Positions 55,985-64,000 of a DNA stretch of 64,000 nucleotides are shown piece by piece. Origin of the DNA: Moraxella sp. Its GTDB lineage: Bacteria > Pseudomonadota > Gammaproteobacteria > Pseudomonadales > Moraxellaceae. The position numbers were made by a program, and so were the translations under genes. The stretch lies in NCBI GenBank assembly GCA_030530785.1, contig JAUMUJ010000001.1:1-64000 (forward strand), read 5' to 3'. Position 1 is the first letter of the stretch. Every line of letters starts with the position of its first letter. Under the pieces are notes generated by a model, which did not search any database, was not told the origin of the DNA, and saw only the letters and a program-made list of their open reading frames with translations.

Positions 55985-57229
55985 ATGTTTCGTCCATTGG
56001 CTTTATTTATCGGCTTGCGTTATACCAAAGCCGAACGCAAAAATGGTTTTATTTCTTTTATTTCATTCATCTCCATGATTGGGCTGACGCTTGGTGTGGC
56101 GGTGTTGATTACGGTTTTGTCAGTGATGAACGGCTTTGATAGGGAGATGAAAAGCCGTATTTTGGGCATGGTCTCTCAGGCGAATGTCATCTCTTATGAC
56201 ATTTTACCCGATTGGCAAAATCTGTCTGAACAAATTAAAGCCAATGATAAAAATGTGGTGGCAACCGCTCCCTTTATCCAGATTCAAGGAATGCTTACCG
56301 CTCACGGTCAGGTGTCGGGTGTGGTATTGTCTGGTATTGAACCTGCCCAAGAAAAACAAGTCTCTGTGGTTGATGATTATATGGTGGCGGGCAGTCTTGA
56401 TGATTTGCAAGCGGGCGAATTTGGGATTGTGTTGGGCGAGAGTAAAGCCCAAGAGATGGGCATAGGTCTGGGCGACAAAGTTACCATCGTACTGCCCGAA
56501 GCATCGCCATCGCCTGCGGGGATAATTCCCCGTTTTAAGCGATTTACGTTGGTGGGGACGTTTCGTATTAACAACGAGATAGATGGACTGATGGGTTTTG
56601 TGGCAATGCGTGATGCGGGGGTCATGCTTCATTTGCCCGAAGGGGCTCAGGGCATTCGCCTAAAACTTCATGACATTTTTAAAGCCCCCCAATCTGCCGA
56701 ACTTGCCCAAAATATTGACCAAGAACGTCTGATGGCAAATGATTGGACGTATACGCATGGCAATCTGTTTTCGGCGGTTCAGATGGAAAAAGCGATGATT
56801 GGGCTGTTGTTGTTTTTAATCGTCATTGTGGCGGCGTTCAACATCGTATCAAGCCTTATCATGCTTGTTACGGACAAAAAATCCGACATCGCCATTTTAA
56901 AGACCTTTGGGGCATCTCCTAAGCTTATCATGCAAATTTTTGTGGTGCAGGGCATGATTATCGGGGTTATCGGCACGGTGGTTGGTACGGTGCTTGGGGT
57001 GGCATTGGCGTTGTCGGTGAATGACATTTTGGTATTGATTAGCAAATTGCTGGGCATTAATCTGTTTAACACCAGCGTATATCCTGTGGATTATCTGCCA
57101 TCAGAGATACGTATGGCGGACGTGGCACTCATCGTGATGTCGTCATTTGTGCTGTCATTTTTAATGACGGTTTATCCTGCCTTAAAAGCATCTAAAATCC
57201 AACCCGCCCAAACCCTGCGTTATGAATAA
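55985..57229 (+). CDS. lolC: Lipoprotein-releasing ABC permease (LolC/E/F type)
   Basis: Membrane subunit that extracts outer-membrane lipoproteins from the inner membrane for LolA. ~414 residues, four helices with a large periplasmic domain between helix 1 and 2; the N-terminal FISFISFISMIGLTLGVAVL and the C-terminal AIVLK-like FGASPKLIMQIFVVQG and YPALKASKIQPAQTLRYE are typical. Only one such permease precedes lolD, so a homodimeric LolF-type system is probable, as described for Acinetobacter and Neisseria relatives. Start 55985 fits the family; the frame to 55922 is an extension. Confidence 0.9.
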   Translation: MFRPLALFIGLRYTKAERKNGFISFISFISMIGLTLGVAVLITVLSVMNGFDREMKSRILGMVSQANVISYDILPDWQNLSEQIKANDKNVVATAPFIQIQGMLTAHGQVSGVVLSGIEPAQEKQVSVVDDYMVAGSLDDLQAGEFGIVLGESKAQEMGIGLGDKVTIVLPEASPSPAGIIPRFKRFTLVGTFRINNEIDGLMGFVAMRDAGVMLHLPEGAQGIRLKLHDIFKAPQSAELAQNIDQERLMANDWTYTHGNLFSAVQMEKAMIGLLLFLIVIVAAFNIVSSLIMLVTDKKSDIAILKTFGASPKLIMQIFVVQGMIIGVIGTVVGTVLGVALALSVNDILVLISKLLGINLFNTSVYPVDYLPSEIRMADVALIVMSSFVLSFLMTVYPALKASKIQPAQTLRYE

Positions 57230-57238
57230 GGAAACCTT

Positions 57239-57913
57239 ATGAATGTTATTTTACAAGCCAAAAACATCAGCAAAATCTATGATGAAGGTAAGATTAAAAC
57301 CACTGTGCTGTCGGGGTTGGATTTGACTGTTGGTATGGGTGAGCGTCTTGCCATCGTGGGCAGTAGTGGCTCGGGCAAATCCACTTTATTGCACCTGCTT
57401 GGCGGATTGGACACGCCCACCACAGGCGAAGTGTGGATAAATGGCGTGTGCATCAATCGCCTTAATGAGACTGAGCGAGGCAAACTTAGAAATGAGCATT
57501 TGGGGTTTATTTATCAGTTTCATCATCTTTTGGCGGAGTTTAGTGCCACCGAAAATGTCGCCATACCCTTGCTTATGCGTCAAGACATTTCTGTGAAACA
57601 AGCCCAAGACAGAGCGAATGAGTTGCTTGATAAAGTGGGGTTGTCGCACCGCACTCACCATCGCCCAAGTGAGTTGTCAGGCGGTGAGCGTCAGCGTGTC
57701 GCCATCGCTCGTGCGTTGGTTACCAAACCAAGCCTTGTGCTGGCTGATGAGCCAACAGGTAACTTGGACGATGACAATGCCCAAGCGGTATTTGATTTGC
57801 TCTCTGAATTACAAAGCACGCTGGGTATGGCACTTATCATGGTAACGCATGACAGACAGCTTGCTGGTCGTGCCGATAGGGTGCTTGAAATGAAAAGCGG
57901 ACACTGGGTTTAG
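57239..57913 (+). CDS. lolD: Lipoprotein-releasing ABC ATPase
   Basis: ATPase of the Lol transporter. 224 residues: Walker [18 protein letters not shown], signature [15 protein letters not shown], Walker [13 protein letters not shown], and H-loop MVTHDRQL. Nine bases after the permease; its stop overlaps the convergent DUF2062 gene. Confidence 0.96.
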   Translation: MNVILQAKNISKIYDEGKIKTTVLSGLDLTVGMGERLAIVGSSGSGKSTLLHLLGGLDTPTTGEVWINGVCINRLNETERGKLRNEHLGFIYQFHHLLAEFSATENVAIPLLMRQDISVKQAQDRANELLDKVGLSHRTHHRPSELSGGERQRVAIARALVTKPSLVLADEPTGNLDDDNAQAVFDLLSELQSTLGMALIMVTHDRQLAGRADRVLEMKSGHWV

Positions 57914-58518
57914 ATGGAAAAATCATCAGGTGGTGGCTTGCGTCCCTTTTGGTTGGTAAATTTTGGGGCGTTTTCGTTATAGCCATGACGTTTTCGCCAG
58001 CTGACCATCGTGTGATACTGCCAAATAAAGCGAAAAATGACCCCTGCGATGATACTGGTGATGATGGCACAGATTAGCAGACCCAGTCCAAATGCCGTCA
58101 GTGAAAAGGGGCTATTGTAAAAGGGACTGTCCCCATTTTTCATGAGCCATGCACTGATTTGGCTCAGTATGGTGGCGATGGCATGAATGTTTAAAGGTGG
58201 CTGACCAAGCAGTATCGCCCCAACATAATAGGCAAACCAAGAGATGGGTATGGCAGTGATGGGATTGGTCAGCCATGTCAAGGCGATTGCCATCGGGACG
58301 TTGGCACGAAACACCAATGCCCCAATCACCGCAAGGGGCATCTGACCAGGTAGGGGTAAAAAAGCACAAAATACGCCAATATAGACCGCACGATTTAGAG
58401 CATTGCGGTTCATGTGCCACAGACGAGGGTCTGACAAAAAAGGAGCAAACCAACGAATAATTCGGCTTTCTTGGAGTTTTTCGGGGGTGGGAAGCCAAAC
58501 TTTTAGGTGCTTTTTAGG
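57910..58518 (-). CDS. DUF2062 membrane protein
   Basis: A ~202-residue protein with three membrane helices in the conserved DUF2062 order: a first helix with [17 protein letters not shown], a second with [20 protein letters not shown], and a third near [17 protein letters not shown]. Often linked to glycosyltransferases or ComEC in other genomes; function unknown. Start 58518 is preferred to 58536. Confidence 0.75.
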   Translation of the reverse strand, partial: PKKHLKVWLPTPEKLQESRIIRWFAPFLSDPRLWHMNRNALNRAVYIGVFCAFLPLPGQMPLAVIGALVFRANVPMAIALTWLTNPITAIPISWFAYYVGAILLGQPPLNIHAIATILSQISAWLMKNGDSPFYNSPFSLTAFGLGLLICAIITSIIAGVIFRFIWQYHTMVSWRKRHGYNENAPKFTNQKGRKPPPDDFSI

Positions 58519-58610
58519 CATATAAAAACGAAACAATAAGACGGAATTTTAATTATAACAAAATTGCACGTTTTTGGTAGCTCTTTTTGTAAGCAAGCGA
58601 CAAACACCAA

Positions 58611-58639
58611 AAAACTTAGCCCCAATGGAGCTAAGTTTA
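58611..58639 (-). terminator. dps terminator
   Basis: AAACTTAGC pairs with GCTAAGTTT around CCCAATGGA, twelve bases after the dps stop on the minus strand and followed there by a T-run. Confidence 0.85.
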
Positions 58640-58650
58640 CAAAACATCAA

Positions 58651-59085
58651 TCAGCCTAAAAATGCCCGATACATCCAGACGTGTTTTTCTTGGGTGCTGA
58701 TGTAGCCTGACACCAAATCTATCGTGCCTTGATTGTCGGCTTGTTCAGCGATTTTGATGAGTTCGTTTTGTTCTTGAATGAGAACGTTCAGTCCTGACAC
58801 GACCCCTTGCACGCACTCACGACCGTCAGTGATGTTTTTGTGTTCTAAAATGCCAGAATGTTGAGTAAAATCACTGTAAGCGTGCAAGGGTGCGCCACCT
58901 AAGGTCAAGATGCGTTCGGCAATTTCATCAATTTGAGTCTGAATTTCGGTGTACAGCTCTTCAAATTTTGGGTGCAAACTAAAAAAATGTTCGCCTTTTA
59001 CATTCCAATGATAGCCACGCACATTGACATAAAACACATGATAGCTGGATAATAGGGCATTTAGTTTTTCAATGGTAGATTTCAT
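58651..59085 (-). CDS. dps: Dps-family ferritin-like protein
   Basis: DNA-protecting mini-ferritin that stores iron and removes peroxide. 144 residues, four-helix bundle; ferroxidase ligands in GYHWNVKGEHFF and FEELYTEIQTQIDEIAERI, and the C-terminal TQEKHVWMYRAF helix. It lacks a Lys-rich N-terminal tail, so DNA binding may be weak. Own terminator at 58611. Confidence 0.92.
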   Translation of the reverse strand: MKSTIEKLNALLSSYHVFYVNVRGYHWNVKGEHFFSLHPKFEELYTEIQTQIDEIAERILTLGGAPLHAYSDFTQHSGILEHKNITDGRECVQGVVSGLNVLIQEQNELIKIAEQADNQGTIDLVSGYISTQEKHVWMYRAFLG

Positions 59086-59187
59086 GATGATACCTTTGGT
59101 TTGATAAGTTTGTTAGGCACATCATAACACAGCCATTTGATAAGTAAAATAAATTATAAAAAAAATTTTATTTTATAATTTAAATCA

Positions 59188-59859
59188 TCACTGTCCTGCC
59201 AGCATGGTGGTGTCTAGCCCTTTGGGTTTAATTTCTGACAGGTGCTTGATGATGGTGTTAATGGGTAAGCCCTTGCTGTTTAGGCGTTTTGGGATAATTT
59301 GACTGCCCTTTTGACCTTGTGCTTCAAACATGATAAAGATAAAATCGTCCGTTTCGTCCCATGCTGTTACCGCCGACCAGTTTAGCACGCCTTGTTGCAT
59401 GGGGGCAGAACGCATGGTCATGCCACGCATTTGTGGGTTTTGTAAGATGTCAGTTTTGGTGGGCATTGCCATGATGAGTCCGTGTTTTTGTACGCCGACT
59501 CTTAATGAGTACATCTCATCGGGTATGTTGATGTCGCTGACTTGCTTGTGAAATTCTCGCTTCATGTACCATTTAAGACCAAGTGTGCGAAGCAGTAGGT
59601 ACGCCACCACGCCCGCCAATAAAATCCAAAAAAAGATGGTGGAATATCCACTTACCCACACCAAGCCTGCAATGGCACAGATGCTGATGAGTGCTAGGAT
59701 TATCCATTCTTTGGGGCGGACGGATTTTAGCCCGACCGATTGGGCAGATTTTTCAAAAATGGCAAGCTGTGCCAAGCGAAATTCAGCATCCGACATACCC
59801 AATGCGACAGGTTGTAGGGTATAAGGATACAGGGCTTGTTTTTTGGGTTTTTGGCTCAT
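59188..59859 (-). CDS. YcxB-like membrane protein
   Basis: A ~223-residue protein with two membrane helices (LALISICAIAGLVWVSG and FFWILLAGVVAYLLLRTL, residues ~55-95) and a C-terminal soluble domain typical of YcxB-like proteins, ending in PKRLNSKG (the conserved 'IPKRAF'-like turn). Function unknown. Confidence 0.65.
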   Translation of the reverse strand: MSQKPKKQALYPYTLQPVALGMSDAEFRLAQLAIFEKSAQSVGLKSVRPKEWIILALISICAIAGLVWVSGYSTIFFWILLAGVVAYLLLRTLGLKWYMKREFHKQVSDINIPDEMYSLRVGVQKHGLIMAMPTKTDILQNPQMRGMTMRSAPMQQGVLNWSAVTAWDETDDFIFIMFEAQGQKGSQIIPKRLNSKGLPINTIIKHLSEIKPKGLDTTMLAGQ

Positions 59860-60001
59860 GATAGTTTTTCCGTAGATAAATTTGCTTATCTTACCCAAAA
59901 CTTACTAAAAAATAAACCCAAAACGTCATAAAAAGACGATTTTTCAAAACAAGCTGAAATTTTACGGCAAATTTGTTATCATTAGCCATATTTTTTTATA
60001 A

Positions 60002-61273
<1,272 letters not shown>

Positions 61274-61289
61274 TTTTAAGGACTGTAAA

Positions 61290-62056
61290 ATGAAAGATAA
61301 AAAGGTTACTACTGTTCAAGCTAAAAATGGTTAATGGTATGCATGAGACGCATATACAGGTTGTTAAAAGGCGTGAATATGTAGTAACTGTAGGTTTTGA
61401 GACCAATGTTGATTCTGCTTTTGTTTATAAAATCCATGATCGTGGCAGAGATAGGTTTACTCGGGATCTTACCCAGATACTAGATGAAGATTACGGACAT
61501 GCTTTCTTTATATGTGAATATGCGACGCTAAATAATGTAGTGCAAGCCTTTTTTAGTTTTGGTCCAAATGGCTTACCGAAAAAAGATAAGTTTTACAGTG
61601 CTCAAAGACAGGGGACTGCAGACTACTTGATTAAGGAAAAGTGTATTCTTTAATAGGATGTTTGTGTCTCAAAAATAAGCACAGTCTATCATTACTGAAA
61701 CGAATAAAATTAGGTCCGAAATTGAAAGTGGCAGGCAAAAATATACCGCTATCGTTAATGATACTTGTGCAGAGACAGCTTACGATATTTTAAAACCATA
61801 TATCTCAAATTTACCTAACGGTACTGGAGCAATTGATCCACAACGAGTTGTTCCGACAATTTGGGCGGTAAATCCTTACATGTGGCAATACAATTTTTCA
61901 CAATCAATTTTTGCTCGTAACAAGATTGTCTATCCAGATCCTCACAAAATAGATGGGCTAACAGTTTTGCAGAGTGATGGCATTAGCGTGCTACCGTGGT
62001 GGAGGTTAAATGTTGGTGAAGAAGATCCTTTGCTAAGCGAGGGTTATATAAAATGA
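61290..62056 (+). pseudogene. Broken effector-like gene in serS-tkt cassette A
   Basis: ATG 61290 has AAGGA seven bases upstream. The reading frame shifts in an A5 run near 61320 into VNGMHETHIQVVKRREYVV, shifts again near 61640 (one A lost) and meets a TAA at 61676, after which AQSIITETNKIRSEI runs to 62056. Repaired, it is ~255 residues. Two parts are suggestive: DYGHAFFICEY followed by FFSFGPNGLP, and IVNDTCAETAYDIL, a His-then-Cys order seen in permuted papain/NlpC-P60 (LRAT/YiiX-like) folds. I infer a secreted or toxin-like cysteine enzyme; I cannot name the family. AT-rich, unlike serS. Confidence 0.5.
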
Positions 62057-62337
62057 GCAGATTAGTTAAAGTAGTGTTGTTTATCATGGGATTGATAGCA
62101 CTTTTTTACCTAATCATGACATTGACCGAAAAACAGCGTTTTTTAAGTCATCTGCGTAGTAACACGCCCAATCCTTATAAAGAGTGTGTGGTCGCTTATG
62201 TGGACACACATTGGGATAGGGTGCATCAAGAATATTGGCAAAGGGTCAATGACAATAGCGAACGAATGCCAAGGGGCAGAACAGATATTGTGAAGTCTAT
62301 GATAAATGCTTATGTGCCTTTATGTGATGGCGATTAA
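62053..62337 (+). CDS. Small anchored protein, possible immunity partner of the cassette A effector
   Basis: A 94-residue protein with one N-terminal helix (VVLFIMGLIALFYLIMTL) and a periplasmic domain with two Cys (KECVVAYV, PLCDGD) that could form a disulfide. Its ATG overlaps the effector-like gene's stop (ATGA), as is usual for effector-immunity pairs. The frame is intact although its neighbour is broken. Function is inference from position and topology. Confidence 0.55.
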   Translation: MSRLVKVVLFIMGLIALFYLIMTLTEKQRFLSHLRSNTPNPYKECVVAYVDTHWDRVHQEYWQRVNDNSERMPRGRTDIVKSMINAYVPLCDGD

Positions 62338-62355
62338 GCCATTATTTTATCGTGA

Positions 62356-62748
<393 letters not shown>

Positions 62749-62799
62749 ATGCTGGGTATAGAATGTGGTATTATGCCGTTGAATTGTTATTGTGGAGCA

Positions 62800-62979
62800 A
62801 TGTATGGTTACTGGGAAACGTTTGATTTAAGAAAATAAAATAAACGATTTTATCGCTATTTTCTTTCGCTGAATAAAGACAAGTCCCTTTTTGGAAACTC
62901 ACCAATTACCGAAGTACAATACCCTCAATTAACGTAGTTCTTGGAAATGTTTTGTTGGAAAAAGGATAATAAGCCATGA
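62800..62979 (+). pseudogene. Decayed small gene in cassette B
   Basis: ATG 62800 is preceded by GGAG. The frame reads MYGYWETFDLRK, a TAA at 62836, then NKRFYRYFLSLNKDKSLFG ... YPQLT, a TAG at 62935, then FLEMFCWKKDNKP and a stop at 62979 overlapping the next ATG. Removing the two nonsense codons leaves a coherent ~59-residue basic protein. No family recognised. Confidence 0.4.
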
Positions 62980-63239
62980 CTACTTGGGTTGGATTTGCTT
63001 TGTTTTAGTTTTTTTCTTTGGGTGCGTTCTTTGAGAATAGAATAAACAAAAAAAGAAGTAGCTTAAACTTTGCTCCTGCATTTTATTTCTTTTGTATTTT
63101 TTTATATTTTGGTGTGTATGAGAGACATTTTGGTATTATTTTAGCTCTGCTATATTTGTGCTTGCTAATCGTGTTTAATATGCTAATCGCTGGATTAGAT
63201 GATTACTTTTCAAAAGATTACCCCACATCGGATAAATAA
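62976..63239 (+). pseudogene. Small membrane protein of cassette B with an early nonsense codon
   Basis: ATG 62976 overlaps the previous stop (ATGA) and has AAAGGA upstream. After ten codons a TAG (63006) interrupts it; the frame then continues through LGAFFENRINKKRSS, two hydrophobic stretches (FYFFCIFLYFGVY, IILALLYLCLLIVFNMLI) and an acidic tail to 63239. A TTG at 63018 could restart it, but without a ribosome site. Layout (small basic protein then small membrane protein) resembles an effector/immunity or holin-like pair; function unknown. Confidence 0.45.
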
Positions 63240-63242
63240 GTT

Positions 63243-64000
63243 ATGACCGTTTCTGTTCCTTTACTAAACCAACGCCACAACGCCAACGCCATTCGCATTC
63301 TTACGATGGATGCTGTCCAAAAAGCCAACTCAGGACACCCTGGGGCTCCCATGGGCATGGCGGACATTGCCGAAGTCGTGTGGCGTGAATTTTTAAATCA
63401 TAACCCCAAAAACGCCAAATGGGTAAACCGAGACCGTTTTGTGTTATCAAACGGGCATGGCTCTATGCTACTGTACGCTTTGCTCCATTTGACGGGTTAT
63501 GATTTGACCATTGACGACATTAAGAGCTTTCGCCAACTGCACGCCAAGACCGCAGGACACCCCGAACATGGCTATGCTGATGGCATTGAGACGACCACAG
63601 GGCCTTTGGGACAAGGTATCGCCAATGCGGTGGGCTTTGCGTTGGCAGAAAAGACTTTGGCAGGGCAATTTAACAAGCCTGACAATGCCATCATAGACCA
63701 TTATACCTATTGTTTTTTAGGAGATGGTTGTCTGATGGAGGGCGTGTCGCACGAAGCCTGCTCTCTGGCGGGTACGTTGGGGCTTGGCAAGCTCATCGCC
63801 TATTATGATGATAATGGCATCTCCATTGATGGCGAAGTACAAGGGTGGTTCTCTGATGATACTGCCAAACGCTTTGAAAGCTATAACTGGCAAGTGCTTT
63901 ATGTGGACGGACACAACAGTGAGCAAATCCGTGAAGCGACCCGTCAAGCCAAAGCCGAAACAAACAAGCCCACGCTTATCATCTGTAAAACCATCATCGG
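63243..64000 (+). CDS. tkt: Transketolase, 5' part (runs off the window)
   Basis: Thiamin-diphosphate enzyme of the pentose phosphate pathway. 252 residues visible: [59 protein letters not shown] and the ThDP motif [16 protein letters not shown]. All N-terminal catalytic His and ThDP residues present. The gene is intact as far as seen, but is separated from its original promoter by the duplication and cassette B. Confidence 0.95.
   Translation, partial: MTVSVPLLNQRHNANAIRILTMDAVQKANSGHPGAPMGMADIAEVVWREFLNHNPKNAKWVNRDRFVLSNGHGSMLLYALLHLTGYDLTIDDIKSFRQLHAKTAGHPEHGYADGIETTTGPLGQGIANAVGFALAEKTLAGQFNKPDNAIIDHYTYCFLGDGCLMEGVSHEACSLAGTLGLGKLIAYYDDNGISIDGEVQGWFSDDTAKRFESYNWQVLYVDGHNSEQIREATRQAKAETNKPTLIICKTII

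Overview
The window looks like a chromosomal segment of a Moraxellaceae gammaproteobacterium, most likely Moraxella. This rests on several things seen together: a 16-strand Gram-negative porin of the M35 type, a complete ccoNOQP cbb3 oxidase, a single LolC/E-type permease next to lolD, a NadM-type NMN adenylyltransferase/Nudix fusion, a FabR-like regulator, and long G/C homopolymers at accessory genes. Genus-level assignment is inference; no database search was possible.

Layout. 1-1.6 kb: a partial tRNA-Pro, a rhodanese, tag and a broken TnpB. 1.7-6.9 kb: a five-gene minus-strand operon (ATP-grasp, PRTase/TRSP, HAD, PRTase/PELOTA 'StiP', CitE-like lyase), which is the biosynthetic module usually found with Ter stress genes, here without any ter gene. 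7.0-9.9 kb: a SWIM/DUF5691 pair. 10.1-11.7 kb: a phase-variable glycosyltransferase read here as OFF. 11.7-18.1 kb: fabR-like, lpxB, fdxA, recJ, a UPF0126 gene and queE. 18.1-21.8 kb: an AT-rich Zorya type II-like anti-phage island (zorA, zorB, zorE) preceded by a 16-C tract. 21.8-32.5 kb: lactate use (lldD, lldP), mtgA, ppk1, thiI, a peroxiredoxin-glutaredoxin and miaE. 32.5-44.5 kb: a porin, then pyrH-frr-uppS-cdsA-dxr-rseP-bamA-lpxD-fabZ-lpxA, the classic envelope-assembly cluster. 44.5-61.3 kb: an NSS transporter with its small subunit, nfuA, nadM, ccoG, ccoNOQP, lolC/F-lolD, dps and serS. 61.3-64 kb: a duplicated serS/tkt junction carrying two decayed cargo cassettes, then the 5' part of tkt.

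The three most interesting parts are: (i) a Zorya operon whose promoter or 5' end contains a C16 tract, which suggests on/off switching of a defence system; (ii) the serS-tkt locus, where 'serS 3' end - cargo - tkt 5' end' occurs twice with different cargo, suggesting merger of two alleles of a variable island (one cargo resembling a broken effector plus a small membrane partner); (iii) a glycosyltransferase whose natural ATG is out of frame only because of a G13 tract.

The broken reading frames are confined to accessory loci (TnpB, zorB 3' end, the gene after zorE, the serS-tkt cassettes), while the surrounding housekeeping genes are intact. This favours real decay or switching over random sequencing error, but homopolymer lengths should be verified in reads.
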